Positions 15,264 through 23,448 of a DNA stretch of 64,000 nucleotides are shown here, one piece after another (the first letter of the stretch is position 1; each line of letters opens with the position of its first letter). The translations under genes and the position numbers were made by a program. This DNA comes from Pseudomonadales bacterium (GTDB lineage Bacteria; Pseudomonadota; Gammaproteobacteria; Pseudomonadales; UBA5518). Under the pieces are notes generated by a model. The model was not told where the DNA came from. It did not search any database and was given only the letters and a program-made list of their open reading frames with translations. The stretch covers positions 558,001 to 622,000 of the forward strand of contig JACKOP010000001.1 of the NCBI GenBank assembly GCA_024234165.1. The letters run 5' to 3'.

Positions 15264-16396
15264 GCCGGCCGATCCCTCGTGCCGAACCTCAAGATCAGAT
15301 CTGCAGCGCGCTCGGGCAAACTGTACAGATCTGCCCGGGCGGCGAAAGTGAGGCCGTTGAACTGCCAGCACCGGCGGGCATCTGCATCACCCAGCATCTC
15401 CGCCAAGGCCTGGTCAAGGTGTGCCTGCACGAAAGGTTCGGGCAGCACACGGCCGGCGTCGGCATCTTCGATGTAATGGGCATAGCCGCAAACGGCCGTC
15501 GTCAACACCGGCAGTCCGGCCACCAGGGCTTCGAGCAGCACGGTGCCGGTGTTCTCGTTGTAGGCAGGGTGGGCAAGAAGATCGGCTCCCAGCAGGAACC
15601 GCGGTATATCGCTGCGTCCTTCAAGAAAGAGAACCTGTTCGCCAATGCCCAGCTTTGCCGTCTGGCGCCTGAACGGCCTCGTCTGGTCCTGGCCGATCAC
15701 GATCAATCGGGTGCGGCTGCGCAACGGCGGCGACAACGCCGCGAGTGCTTTCAGTGTACGGTCGAGGCCCTTGGTCCGGAAGCCGGAGCCGATCTGCACC
15801 AGCAGCAGATCATCGTCACTTGCGCCGAATTCGGCGCGAAACGCAGCACGCACGGCGACAGCATCGCTCGGCCGGCGCCGATCGGCGTCGATTCCGGGAG
15901 GAAGCAGGTGGAATCGGCTCTCCGGCGTGCCGTAGTACTTCACGAACAACGGTTGTTGCACGCCGGAAATCATCAGGATTTCGGTATGGCTCTGCGCGCC
16001 GAACACCGCGTGCTCGTACGCGGCAAAGTGGCGATAGCGGCCACCAAGCCGGTACAGCGGATTGCGCAACGTACGCGCCTTCGCCTCGAAGCAGGGATCG
16101 GCTGCATAGTACACGCCCAGGCCTGGCATCTTGTTGAAGCCGACAACACAGTCTGCCGGTCGGCACCCGAGGTCAGCCTGCACCCAGGCGGTGTACTTCC
16201 GGTAGCGCCGATGATTCAGCCACGCGCGCATCGGCACCTGCACCACTTCGAAGCCTGGCGGTATTTCGCCTTGCCATTCGCCCACATAGACCCGGATCGC
16301 ATGGCCACGTACCTGACACGCCAACGCGATACGCAGGAAGTCGCGCTGCATGCCACCGAACGGGAAAAACTTATAAAGACAAAACGCGATTTGCAT
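15260..16396 (-). CDS. waaG: LPS core glucosyltransferase WaaG (GT4)
   Basis: A 378-residue GT-B glycosyltransferase that adds the first glucose to heptose II of the LPS core. The N-terminus QIAFCLYKFFPFGGMQRDFL with its GG motif, the centre LLLVQIGSGFRTKGLDR and the C-terminal Glu-x7-Glu motif NENTGTVLLEALVAGLPVL are all typical. The start is the ATG at 16396; the frame extends one codon further to a TTG. It leads the core operon waaG-rfaP-kinase. It lies 35 bases after the porin gene, which has its own strong ribosome site. Confidence 0.9.
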   Translation of the reverse strand: MQIAFCLYKFFPFGGMQRDFLRIALACQVRGHAIRVYVGEWQGEIPPGFEVVQVPMRAWLNHRRYRKYTAWVQADLGCRPADCVVGFNKMPGLGVYYAADPCFEAKARTLRNPLYRLGGRYRHFAAYEHAVFGAQSHTEILMISGVQQPLFVKYYGTPESRFHLLPPGIDADRRRPSDAVAVRAAFRAEFGASDDDLLLVQIGSGFRTKGLDRTLKALAALSPPLRSRTRLIVIGQDQTRPFRRQTAKLGIGEQVLFLEGRSDIPRFLLGADLLAHPAYNENTGTVLLEALVAGLPVLTTAVCGYAHYIEDADAGRVLPEPFVQAHLDQALAEMLGDADARRCWQFNGLTFAARADLYSLPERAADLILRFGTRDRPA

Positions 16397-16431
16397 CAAA
16401 GGTATTCGGCAGAACGAGCCTCGGCAGTGAC

Positions 16432-17718
16432 TCAGAACCGGGCATCGAGGTCGATCTGCAACGCATCGATATCGGCCCCCCGAAGCCCGCGACTGCTCGC
16501 AGCGTCCGATTCTGCCATGAACCAGGTGGCTCCGATCGTGAAATTCTCGAGGATCCCGTAACTCAGCTTCAATTTGTGACCGCTGGAGTTGGTGTAACCG
16601 GCTGCGAAATCGGATTCGGTCAAACCACCGACGACCGCGTTTGCCTCCACGTCACGGTAGCTGTAGTCAAGCGCAAGACGCTCGATGCTGCTACGCAGTC
16701 CGATCAGGTAGGCTGCGTCCTGATCACCATCGAGCGCAGCGCCGAAGTCACGAGCATCGCGATTGCGTACGTATTGGGCGTAAACCGACAACGGCAATGG
16801 CAACCCGGTCACATCGGCCTGCATGAACAATTCGTTCAGGCCGAAGCGGTCGGTGGAGTTGCCATTGGCACGAAACGCGCTCGTAGAACCAAACTGTTCG
16901 TTGTCGAATCCGAACAGGCTGCCACCGAGCGTCAGGTGCACGCGCTTGCCAACATCGAATCCAGAGCCGATCTGCAGGTGGTAGAGGGACAGGTCATTCC
17001 TGAATTCAAAGCCGTCACCATCCACACCATCGTTCATCGTGTAATAGCCGACGCTGCCGAACAATGTGACCGTACCGCTCTTCCTCGTGTACGCAAACGC
17101 CAGACCCTCGGGATTGATATCGGCATCCCACGCCACCTCGGCGACTGCCATCCACGGCTGCTTCATCTTGCCTGCAGAAATCCTCAGTCCGGGAACCGCC
17201 GTCGGCGTGTAATCGATATACGCGAGATCGAGCCACGCTGCCTTCTTGTCGAAATAGTTGTCCATATCCTGCATGAGCGAACGACGATCCGGACCGCTGC
17301 CACTGGCAATCCGTATCCCGGTTGCAACCTCGGGGTTGATCTTCGTGAACGCACCGAGCCGCGCACGCAGCCGCTGCCGATCCTTGTTGCGGCTGCCGGT
17401 GAAATCGGGCTCACCCCGGATATCGATCGACTCGTGCCTTACCCGCACATCGCCACGCAGTACGGTGTTTTCGACCCACCCTGCGGCACTCCGGAACGCG
17501 ACGAAATCCTTCTTATCAGGAACTTCACTATTCGCCCGGGTCGCACCCCGGCTCTCGCGTGCCAGATCGCCCATCAGCTCCGCATGCTGTGCCCCGGTGA
17601 TGGCACCATTTGCCAACAGCATGTCGAGCAGCTTCTCGTCCACCATACCTGCGTTTGTCTGGGCGACGCACGCCAGCACAACACTACCCAGCAGAAACTG
17701 CTTTTTCACGAAACCCAT
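16432..17718 (-). CDS. Putative outer-membrane porin
   Basis: A 428-residue protein with a signal peptide (MGFVKKQFLLGSVVLACVAQTNA). A short helical segment follows (LLDMLLANGAITGAQHAEL), then a long series of alternating beta-strands. It ends in Phe (QIDLDARF), the usual signal for outer-membrane insertion. This is the layout of the putative_porin/DcaP-like family. The segment AGKMKQPWMAVAEVAWDADI is the inward-folded part usual for such barrels. The ATG at 17718 is preferred because GGAGGGG lies 6 bases upstream. The substrate is unknown. Confidence 0.78.
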   Translation of the reverse strand: MGFVKKQFLLGSVVLACVAQTNAGMVDEKLLDMLLANGAITGAQHAELMGDLARESRGATRANSEVPDKKDFVAFRSAAGWVENTVLRGDVRVRHESIDIRGEPDFTGSRNKDRQRLRARLGAFTKINPEVATGIRIASGSGPDRRSLMQDMDNYFDKKAAWLDLAYIDYTPTAVPGLRISAGKMKQPWMAVAEVAWDADINPEGLAFAYTRKSGTVTLFGSVGYYTMNDGVDGDGFEFRNDLSLYHLQIGSGFDVGKRVHLTLGGSLFGFDNEQFGSTSAFRANGNSTDRFGLNELFMQADVTGLPLPLSVYAQYVRNRDARDFGAALDGDQDAAYLIGLRSSIERLALDYSYRDVEANAVVGGLTESDFAAGYTNSSGHKLKLSYGILENFTIGATWFMAESDAASSRGLRGADIDALQIDLDARF

Positions 17719-17898
17719 CCCGTACCCCTCCGTTGTGACTTGCGAAAACGCGCCAGCCGGCACCGCAACACGAACCGCCGAACCATGCATGAGCAATCAC
17801 CGTCGATCACGGCAGAGCCACGATAAGCAAAGAATATGACGCCTTGACGACTGCGGTGTCCACGTCGTGAGCGGGAAATGCGTCCGTGCTGGCGCTCG

Positions 17899-19215
17899 TC
17901 AGACGGGCACGCAGGACAAATCGACGTTGCAGGATGCCGGATCGAGGCCGGCAACGATTTCCAACAGCTTGCCATCACCGTCGTGTGTCGTCACCGCCAG
18001 GTCGAGTGGTCGCGGATCCTGCAACTGCTTGCCGGTGCGATCGAGCAGTACCAGCAGTTGCGGACGCAGCCGGCGTGTACGGTAACCGGCGGTCGTGATT
18101 CCGACCTCACCATTGCTCAGCTCCACCAGCGTGCCCGCCGGGTAGGCGCCGATCGCCTGGATGAACTCTTCGATCAGATCTGCCTGAAAGTCCACGTCAC
18201 GCCACGCGTAGAGCCGCTTTACCGCATTGCTCGGCGCCATTGCCTGCGCGTACGGACGCGGGCTGGTGATCGCATCGTAACAGTCGACGATCCCGGCGAT
18301 CCGTCCGAAGATCGGTATGTCGCTCCCCCGCAACCCACGCGGATAGCCGTGGCCGCCATGGCGTTCGTGGTGGAACTCGACCATGTCGTTGATCGTGCGA
18401 TTCAGAATGCCGGTGTCACGCAGCATCTCGAGACCGAAGTCTACGTGCGACTTCAGCAACTGGAACTCACCTGCCGACAACGGCATCGGCTTGCACAGCA
18501 ATTCGTCGGGAATCTTCAGCTTGCCAACATCGAACAGCAGCGCACCAATCGCCAACCTTTGCAGGTCGACCCGTGGCAGTCCCATATGGCGCCCGAACGC
18601 TACGGCCCACACGGCAGCCCCTACCGAATGTCCGGCGATATATCCCGCTTCGTCACGGTTGCGGGCCAGCCACACGCAGGCGTCCGGATTGCGAATCATG
18701 CTCTCGACCAGCGGATTCACGGCATCGCGAATCCCGCTGACGTCGATCCGTGCGTTCCGGCCGTACTCTTCCATCATCTGCCGGTAGGCGAGCGCAACGT
18801 CTGCATACGCCGTGCGTGCAGGCGTCAGTTCCTGGGCGAAACCGCTGCTGTCCGTATACGCCTTGAGCTTGCGGTGCGGGAACAACTCTGCCGTGACACT
18901 CTCGCCACGAGGACGGAACTTCACCGGTCCGGTCGCCGCGCTGCCAGCAGCCGATACCGGGCGCGAAGCGATCGACGGCCGCAGCACCGACGTCCCGACG
19001 ACGCGACTGCTGCGTGTCCGTCGATCGTTGCTGAGGCGGCTGCGCACCACGTCGACGTAGACGACGTCGCAATACTTTTCGAGCTCCTCGATATCGGTTT
19101 CGCTGCTGATATAGAAGCCTTCGACGAGAAACGGCGTCTCGATCCAGGGACGATCGAGAGCTGTCACGTACATACCGACTTCAAGGTCGGTCACAGCGGT
19201 GGGTACGGCGTTCAT
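17899..19215 (-). CDS. DUF3391 / HD-GYP domain protein (c-di-GMP-type phosphodiesterase)
   Basis: A 438-residue protein. DUF3391 occupies about 1-150 (TDLEVGMYVTALDRPWIETP at the start). The HD-GYP domain spans about 190-370. Its motifs are AGHSVGAAVWAVAFGRHMG, LLFDVGKLKIPDELL, EFHHERHGGHGYPRGLRG and GIVDCYDAITSPRPYA. HD-GYP enzymes hydrolyse cyclic di-GMP. Here the His of the HD pair is Phe (FD), which should alter the metal centre; the GYP and HHE motifs are intact. The gene stands alone between a porin and an outer-membrane protein. It may be active with fewer metals or act as a sensor. Confidence 0.85.
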   Translation of the reverse strand: MNAVPTAVTDLEVGMYVTALDRPWIETPFLVEGFYISSETDIEELEKYCDVVYVDVVRSRLSNDRRTRSSRVVGTSVLRPSIASRPVSAAGSAATGPVKFRPRGESVTAELFPHRKLKAYTDSSGFAQELTPARTAYADVALAYRQMMEEYGRNARIDVSGIRDAVNPLVESMIRNPDACVWLARNRDEAGYIAGHSVGAAVWAVAFGRHMGLPRVDLQRLAIGALLFDVGKLKIPDELLCKPMPLSAGEFQLLKSHVDFGLEMLRDTGILNRTINDMVEFHHERHGGHGYPRGLRGSDIPIFGRIAGIVDCYDAITSPRPYAQAMAPSNAVKRLYAWRDVDFQADLIEEFIQAIGAYPAGTLVELSNGEVGITTAGYRTRRLRPQLLVLLDRTGKQLQDPRPLDLAVTTHDGDGKLLEIVAGLDPASCNVDLSCVPV

Positions 19216-19307
19216 ATCGAATATCGACTGAGTTGCTGCAGGCTTGAACCGGACCGTCCCAGACGCTCCGCTGTCTGGCCGACCGACTGGAAAATCCGCG
19301 TCATAGT

Positions 19308-20351
19308 CTAATCCACGCCAGCAGCGCGCGCACCGTCACGGCGCTTGCCGCGGCGATTCTGGCGTTCCTCGAGCAGTTCCAGTCGTAACGTCAACATCCA
19401 CACCGAGCCACGCGCCTCCTCGATGCTGTCGCGGCGCCAGACATGTGCCGGCTCCACTTCCACGAAGATCCATGGCCGTGCCACGTTGCGTCGATAACGC
19501 ACACCGACACCATAACCCGTCGTGAACTGATCCGGGTCCGTCTGCCCCGACACCGAAGCAAAGTAACTCAGGGCCTGCCGGGAATCGATACGGATCTGGT
19601 AGCTGAGAAGAGATCCCCATTCGGCGCCAGCGGTCTCTTCCCCATAGTCGACCTGGTTGGTCCACCGCACCATGCGATCAGTGCCGATCAGATAATCCAG
19701 GTCGACCCGACTCAGAGCTCCGAAGCCGTCGTCCTGCTTGTAATAGAGTTTCTCGCCAAACTGCACCCGCCAATCGTCGCCGAATGTCCGCAGGTACTTG
19801 TAACGCAGGCTGGTACGCAGATCGAGCGAGCCATTGAGGCTCATCGAAGCCCAAAGCCGTGACGCACCACGATCGGACAGGCGCAACTGCAGCCCTACAT
19901 CCTTGCCGCCGCTGCTTTCCGGAACGACCTCCTGGTACTCTTCGTTTTCTTCGGAAAATATCAGGCTCAGACGCTTGCTGAGTCGCGGCAGGTCGACCTT
20001 GCCGCGCAGACGCAGATCGGTGTCGACGCCATGGTCTTCGTCGAGCACCGCCTCGCCACGCAAGCGCAATATCGTATCTGCCGACTCACGGTCCGAGGTC
20101 GGCGTGCCAAAGAACGAATCCAGCCAGACTGCGAGTGTGTCGCTGTGTGACGTCACGTACTCGTAGGACGTGTCCACCCAGCTTTGCTCAGCCGACGGAC
20201 AGGGATCGTGTCCGGCGGTGCAGTCCGCATCGGGCGCCGCCGTTACCGTCAGACTGCAGAACCACAACAGGCACGGCAGCAGCATCCCGTATGGAACAAC
20301 GCCAGAGCGCCGGGTTCCATCCGGCCTCGCTGGCAAACCCGGCCTGTTCAC
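19308..20351 (-). CDS. Uncharacterised outer-membrane-like protein
   Basis: I do not recognise a named family. The protein has a signal peptide (MLLPCLLWFCSLTVTAAPDA, using the internal ATG at 20285). A charged acidic region follows, then repeated amphipathic beta-strands (DTDLRLRGKVDLPRLSKRLS, LRYKYLRTFGDDWRVQFGEK). This pattern suggests an outer-membrane barrel or a surface-associated beta protein. The open frame can also begin at GTG 20351, 5 bases after the DHH gene, so the two may be cotranscribed. The GTG start would give a long proline- and arginine-rich leader before the signal; the ATG is biologically more likely. Confidence 0.6.
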   Translation of the reverse strand: MNRPGLPARPDGTRRSGVVPYGMLLPCLLWFCSLTVTAAPDADCTAGHDPCPSAEQSWVDTSYEYVTSHSDTLAVWLDSFFGTPTSDRESADTILRLRGEAVLDEDHGVDTDLRLRGKVDLPRLSKRLSLIFSEENEEYQEVVPESSGGKDVGLQLRLSDRGASRLWASMSLNGSLDLRTSLRYKYLRTFGDDWRVQFGEKLYYKQDDGFGALSRVDLDYLIGTDRMVRWTNQVDYGEETAGAEWGSLLSYQIRIDSRQALSYFASVSGQTDPDQFTTGYGVGVRYRRNVARPWIFVEVEPAHVWRRDSIEEARGSVWMLTLRLELLEERQNRRGKRRDGARAAGVD

Positions 20352-20356
20352 TGCAC

Positions 20357-21331
20357 TCAGGCGCCGCCGGGTGCCGCGTAAAATCCGCAGAACACGTCGA
20401 TGAACCGCGCCAGATCCTCCGGCGGCAAGCGGTTGATGCCAGCGGCTGCCTTGCGCCCACCGCCGGTCGCAAACTGCCGGCAGATCTCATCGGCTCCGGT
20501 ACGATTCGTCAACGGGGCCCGCACACTGACCAGCAGGTCCCCTCCGCCGATTTCCGTCAGGACCGCGTGTGCCCGCTCCGGATGCAGGTTCACCAGATCG
20601 TTGCTGTAGACCCCGCTGACACGTCGCGCCCACGGCTCGTCGGGCAGCAGGAAGACCGCAGCCTGCGAAGTCTGGTGCATCGGCGTCAGCGCAGCCGCAG
20701 CAGCCATATCACCGCGATAGCCATCCTCCAGCCGTGCAAACGATTCATGGTCACCTTCGATGAACTGCAGCGGATTCGCGTATGGACGCAACCGCCGGAA
20801 CAGCTCTTCCGGTGCGAAGTGCAGATCCTCGACTGCTGGTCCGTAACCGTTGTAGTTGATGTACGTACCCAGGCGCTCGGCTGCATCGAGGGCGGCACCA
20901 TCGATTCCGATCTGCGCGGCGAGTGCGCGTGCGCTTGCCGCGAGGTTGTCTCCGAATGCGCCGACCACCGCCCACGCAGCCCACGCCCCGCCGAGATGTC
21001 CATTGACCAGCAGGCTGGTACAGACCTCCGGCGCAGTATTGATGATCGCCTGCAACCCCGGGTGATCCGGCACATCCCCGGGGATGTGGTGATCGACGTA
21101 GAACACCGTCGCCCCTGCGGCGAGCAGCCGGTCGAGGTCGGTCCGGTTTTTTTCCATCGCCACGTCCAGCACCGTGACCCGATCGCCATGTCCGGCGGAA
21201 ACACGACGCAGCAGGTCGATATCGCGTTTCACTCCCGTGACCAGTTCACTCTCACGCGGCACGGCAAGATGCAATTGCATCAGCGCGCAGATACCATCGG
21301 CGTCACCATTGAATACATCCACATAGCGCAT
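20357..21331 (-). CDS. DHH-family phosphoesterase
   Basis: A 324-residue DHH-DHHA1 protein. The N-terminal metal motif is VDVFNGDADGICALMQL, followed by VTVLDVAMEKNR and the signature VFYVDHHIPGDVPDH. The C-terminal DHHA1 domain carries FATGGGRKAAAGINRLP. Members cleave phosphodiester bonds in nanoRNA, cyclic dinucleotides or related molecules. The substrate of this branch is not known, and it lacks CBS or exonuclease additions. A good ribosome site (AAGGAAAG) precedes the ATG. Confidence 0.8.
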   Translation of the reverse strand: MRYVDVFNGDADGICALMQLHLAVPRESELVTGVKRDIDLLRRVSAGHGDRVTVLDVAMEKNRTDLDRLLAAGATVFYVDHHIPGDVPDHPGLQAIINTAPEVCTSLLVNGHLGGAWAAWAVVGAFGDNLAASARALAAQIGIDGAALDAAERLGTYINYNGYGPAVEDLHFAPEELFRRLRPYANPLQFIEGDHESFARLEDGYRGDMAAAAALTPMHQTSQAAVFLLPDEPWARRVSGVYSNDLVNLHPERAHAVLTEIGGGDLLVSVRAPLTNRTGADEICRQFATGGGRKAAAGINRLPPEDLARFIDVFCGFYAAPGGA

Positions 21332-21474
21332 TTTTGCTTTCCTTTATTGGTATCAGCGATCCTTGGGCAATCGTACTGTATTCCCGGATTCCGGGAACAG
21401 GGCGAAGACAAAGGCCTGCAGCATCGTCCCGGCATCTTATGCTTGCACTCACGGCCTGCAAACACGCTCAGGCA

Positions 21475-21506
21475 AGCATAGCCTGCATCCAGCATAGCCT
21501 GCATCC
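21475..21506. repeat. Tandem 16-bp repeat
   Basis: AGCATAGCCTGCATCC occurs twice back to back (21475-21490, 21491-21506). Further GCATCC/GGATGC motifs follow up to 21545. It lies in the 286-base space between the ComEA-like and DHH genes, which otherwise shows only a hairpin. Confidence 0.7.
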
Positions 21507-21576
21507 GATCCCTGCACGATGCATCCGGCTGCAGGATGGATGATGCGCGGTGGTATTCGAGCGGAGAATGGGGGAA

Positions 21577-21596
21577 CGGGCGCCCTGCGGCGCCCG
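21577..21596 (-). terminator. GC-rich hairpin after the ComEA-like gene
   Basis: CGGGCGCC and GGCGCCCG form a perfect 8-bp stem with a 4-base loop, 21 bases past the stop at 21618. Only a short TT follows on the minus strand, so termination would be weak or assisted. Confidence 0.45.
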
Positions 21597-21617
21597 TGGT
21601 TGGCGTTTACCGATCTC

Positions 21618-21929
21618 TCAAAGCGATACCTGCGGGCGCAGTTGCTCCAGCATCTTCTCACCGATTCCCTTCACATTGATCAGCTCGTCCACCGACTTGA
21701 ACGGTCCATGCTGATCACGATACGCAACGATCGCCTCTGCCTTCTTGACCCCCACTCCGTTCAACGCACTTGCGAGCGTGGATGCATCGGCGGTGTTGAT
21801 ATTGACGCGCTGCGCGGCCTGCTGCACGGGTGCAGCAACTCTGGATGGTTCGGCCGCAACATGCGCGAGTGGAAGCGTGAGCAGCGACAGTCCGAACACC
21901 GCTGCCTTGAGAACGTCTGCGAGTTTCAT
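21618..21929 (-). CDS. ComEA-like helix-hairpin-helix DNA-binding protein
   Basis: A 103-residue secreted protein. A signal peptide (MKLADVLKAAVFGLSLLTLP, ending AHVAAEP) precedes a ComEA-type double helix-hairpin-helix: VNINTADASTLASALNGVG, then FKSVDELINVKGIGEKMLEQ. It should bind DNA in the periplasm, where ComEA proteins help pull in transforming DNA. GGAGGATTT lies just before the ATG at 21929, which decides the start. It stands alone after pyrF and its hairpin. Confidence 0.85.
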   Translation of the reverse strand: MKLADVLKAAVFGLSLLTLPLAHVAAEPSRVAAPVQQAAQRVNINTADASTLASALNGVGVKKAEAIVAYRDQHGPFKSVDELINVKGIGEKMLEQLRPQVSL

Positions 21930-21958
21930 GGAAATCCTCCTTGATACATTCGTCCATG

Positions 21959-21981
21959 CACGGTGCATCCATTGCACCGTG
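21959..21981. repeat. 9-bp-stem hairpin between pyrF and the ComEA-like gene
   Basis: CACGGTGCA and TGCACCGTG form a perfect stem with a 5-base loop. It lies between the pyrF stop and the next ribosome site. It could close the pyrF operon, but no T-tract follows on either strand. Confidence 0.5.
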
Positions 21982-22002
21982 GACATACGCTAGCAAGTGG
22001 AT

Positions 22003-22737
22003 TCAGCCAGGGCTGTACGAGATATCGGAGCCGATTTCGGTCAATGCCGCCAGCGGATCCACGGCCGCAGTAACCGGTCTGCCGATGACCAGATAGTCTG
22101 CACCCGCAGCAATTGCCTGTGCCGGCGTCAGCGTGCGCCGCTGGTCGTCTGCCGGCGCACGTGCAGGCCGAATCCCCGGCGTGACCAGCAGCGGCTGCGG
22201 CCCCAACCGTTCACGCAGCATCGATGTCTCACGAGCGGAACAGACGACACCGTCCAGACCGCATTCGAGCGCAAGTCCTGCCAGTCGCAACACCTGCGCA
22301 TCCACACCGTCGCCGACACCGGTTTCGTTCAGCTCCGCAGCTTCCATGCTGGTGAGCACGGTTACCGCAATCAACAAAGGCCGCTGCTGCGTCGTGCCGA
22401 GCAGCACCTCACGCGCAGCACTCATCATGCGGCGCCCGCCACTTGCGTGCACGTTCACCATCCAGACGCCAAGTTCCGCCGCAGCACGCACTGCACCGGC
22501 AACCGTGTTGGGTATGTCGTGGAATTTGAGATCAAGAAACACGTCGAAGCCGCGCGCCACCAGCGCGCGCACCGGCTCGGGGCCTTCGGCGGTGAACAGC
22601 TCCTTGCCGATCTTCAGTCGACACTGATGCGGATCCAGACGATCGGCCAGTGCCAGCGCCGGAGCTGCACGGGGAAAATCGAGCGCAACGATCAAGCGTG
22701 ACCCGGACCCCGCGATCGTGCTACCCGCGAGATTCAT
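22003..22737 (-). CDS. pyrF: Orotidine 5'-phosphate decarboxylase
   Basis: A 244-residue TIM barrel that converts OMP to UMP, the last step of UMP synthesis. The N-terminal LIVALDFPRA, the catalytic segment VFLDLKFHDIPNTVAGAVRA, and the phosphate-binding end VTPGIRP with ADYLVIGRPVT are all present. The ATG at 22737 overlaps the lapA stop (ATGA), so it is coupled to lapA as the last gene of the serC-to-pyrF block. The longer upstream frame lies inside lapA. Confidence 0.95.
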   Translation of the reverse strand: MNLAGSTIAGSGSRLIVALDFPRAAPALALADRLDPHQCRLKIGKELFTAEGPEPVRALVARGFDVFLDLKFHDIPNTVAGAVRAAAELGVWMVNVHASGGRRMMSAAREVLLGTTQQRPLLIAVTVLTSMEAAELNETGVGDGVDAQVLRLAGLALECGLDGVVCSARETSMLRERLGPQPLLVTPGIRPARAPADDQRRTLTPAQAIAAGADYLVIGRPVTAAVDPLAALTEIGSDISYSPG

Positions 22738-22991
22738 GTATCTCCGCCGCGCGAACGCGTCAACGCACGGCGCGCACGCCAGATCGCACCACCGCCGGCC
22801 GCAAGGCCGCACAGCCCCCCGGCGATGAAAGCCGCGACGATCCACACCGACAGCGCGGCCTCCGGCAGGCGCAACAGCACCAGATCCAGCGCCACCACCT
22901 CGTTGTTGGCCAGCGAAAAAAGGAACGCCCAGAAACCGACCACCAGTACGGACAACAGCAGCAACAGTCGCAGCAGACGGGTGCGGATCAC
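22734..22991 (-). CDS. lapA: LapA family (DUF1049) inner-membrane protein
   Basis: An 85-residue protein with two transmembrane helices (LLRLLLLLSVLVVGFWAFLF and VWIVAAFIAGGLCGLAAGGG), joined by a loop with the family's NNEVVALDLVLL, and a basic C-terminal tail. LapA homologues in E. coli act with LapB in LPS assembly and LpxC control. It is 5 bases after ihfB and overlaps pyrF. The usual lapB partner is replaced here by pyrF. Confidence 0.85.
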   Translation of the reverse strand: MIRTRLLRLLLLLSVLVVGFWAFLFSLANNEVVALDLVLLRLPEAALSVWIVAAFIAGGLCGLAAGGGAIWRARRALTRSRGGDT

Positions 22992-22996
22992 TGTAC

Positions 22997-23299
22997 TCAG
23001 CCGCTGCTTGCCTGATCCATATCGGGGTTCACGCGCTCGCGCATCTCCTTGCCGGGTTTGAAGTAGGGAACATACTTGCCCATCAGTTCGACCGCATCGC
23101 CAGTCTTCGGGTTGCGACCCCGTCGTGGTTCACGGTAGTGCAGCGAGAAACTGCCGAAACCGCGCACCTCGATACGTTCACCCTGTGCCAGGCTCGAGGC
23201 CATGTACTCGATGATCATCTTGACCGCGAGTTCCACGTCCTTCGGTGACAACTGTTGCTGCTGTGCAGCGATGCGTTCGATCAACTCCGATTTGGTCAT
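22997..23299 (-). CDS. ihfB: Integration host factor subunit beta
   Basis: A 100-residue HU/IHF-family protein (MTKSELIERIAAQQQQLSPK). The DNA-bending arm has the signature FGSFSLHYREPRRGRNPKTG, with the intercalating Pro in GRNPKTG. It pairs with IhfA and bends DNA at specific sites for replication, recombination and transcription. The ATG at 23299 is the conserved start; 15 extra upstream codons are open but not conserved. The standard place after rpsA is kept. Confidence 0.95.
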   Translation of the reverse strand: MTKSELIERIAAQQQQLSPKDVELAVKMIIEYMASSLAQGERIEVRGFGSFSLHYREPRRGRNPKTGDAVELMGKYVPYFKPGKEMRERVNPDMDQASSG

Positions 23300-23409
23300 G
23301 TGCAACTCGCTGTTTTTATTTGAAAAACATACGATGCCAAGCATAGTTGAGAACAGCGGGCGCGTCTAATGCAGGTATTCGCTGCAACCAGCACCAAGGC
23401 CATGTGATG

Positions 23410-23439
23410 ACGGCGGAGCCCGCGAGCGGACCCCGCCGT
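23410..23439 (-). terminator. Hairpin after rpsA
   Basis: ACGGCGG (23410-23416) pairs with CCGCCGT (23433-23439), 9 bases past the rpsA stop. There is no T-tract, so it may be a processing or attenuating hairpin between rpsA and ihfB and not a full terminator. Confidence 0.4.
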
Positions 23440-23448
23440 TCTGGCGCG

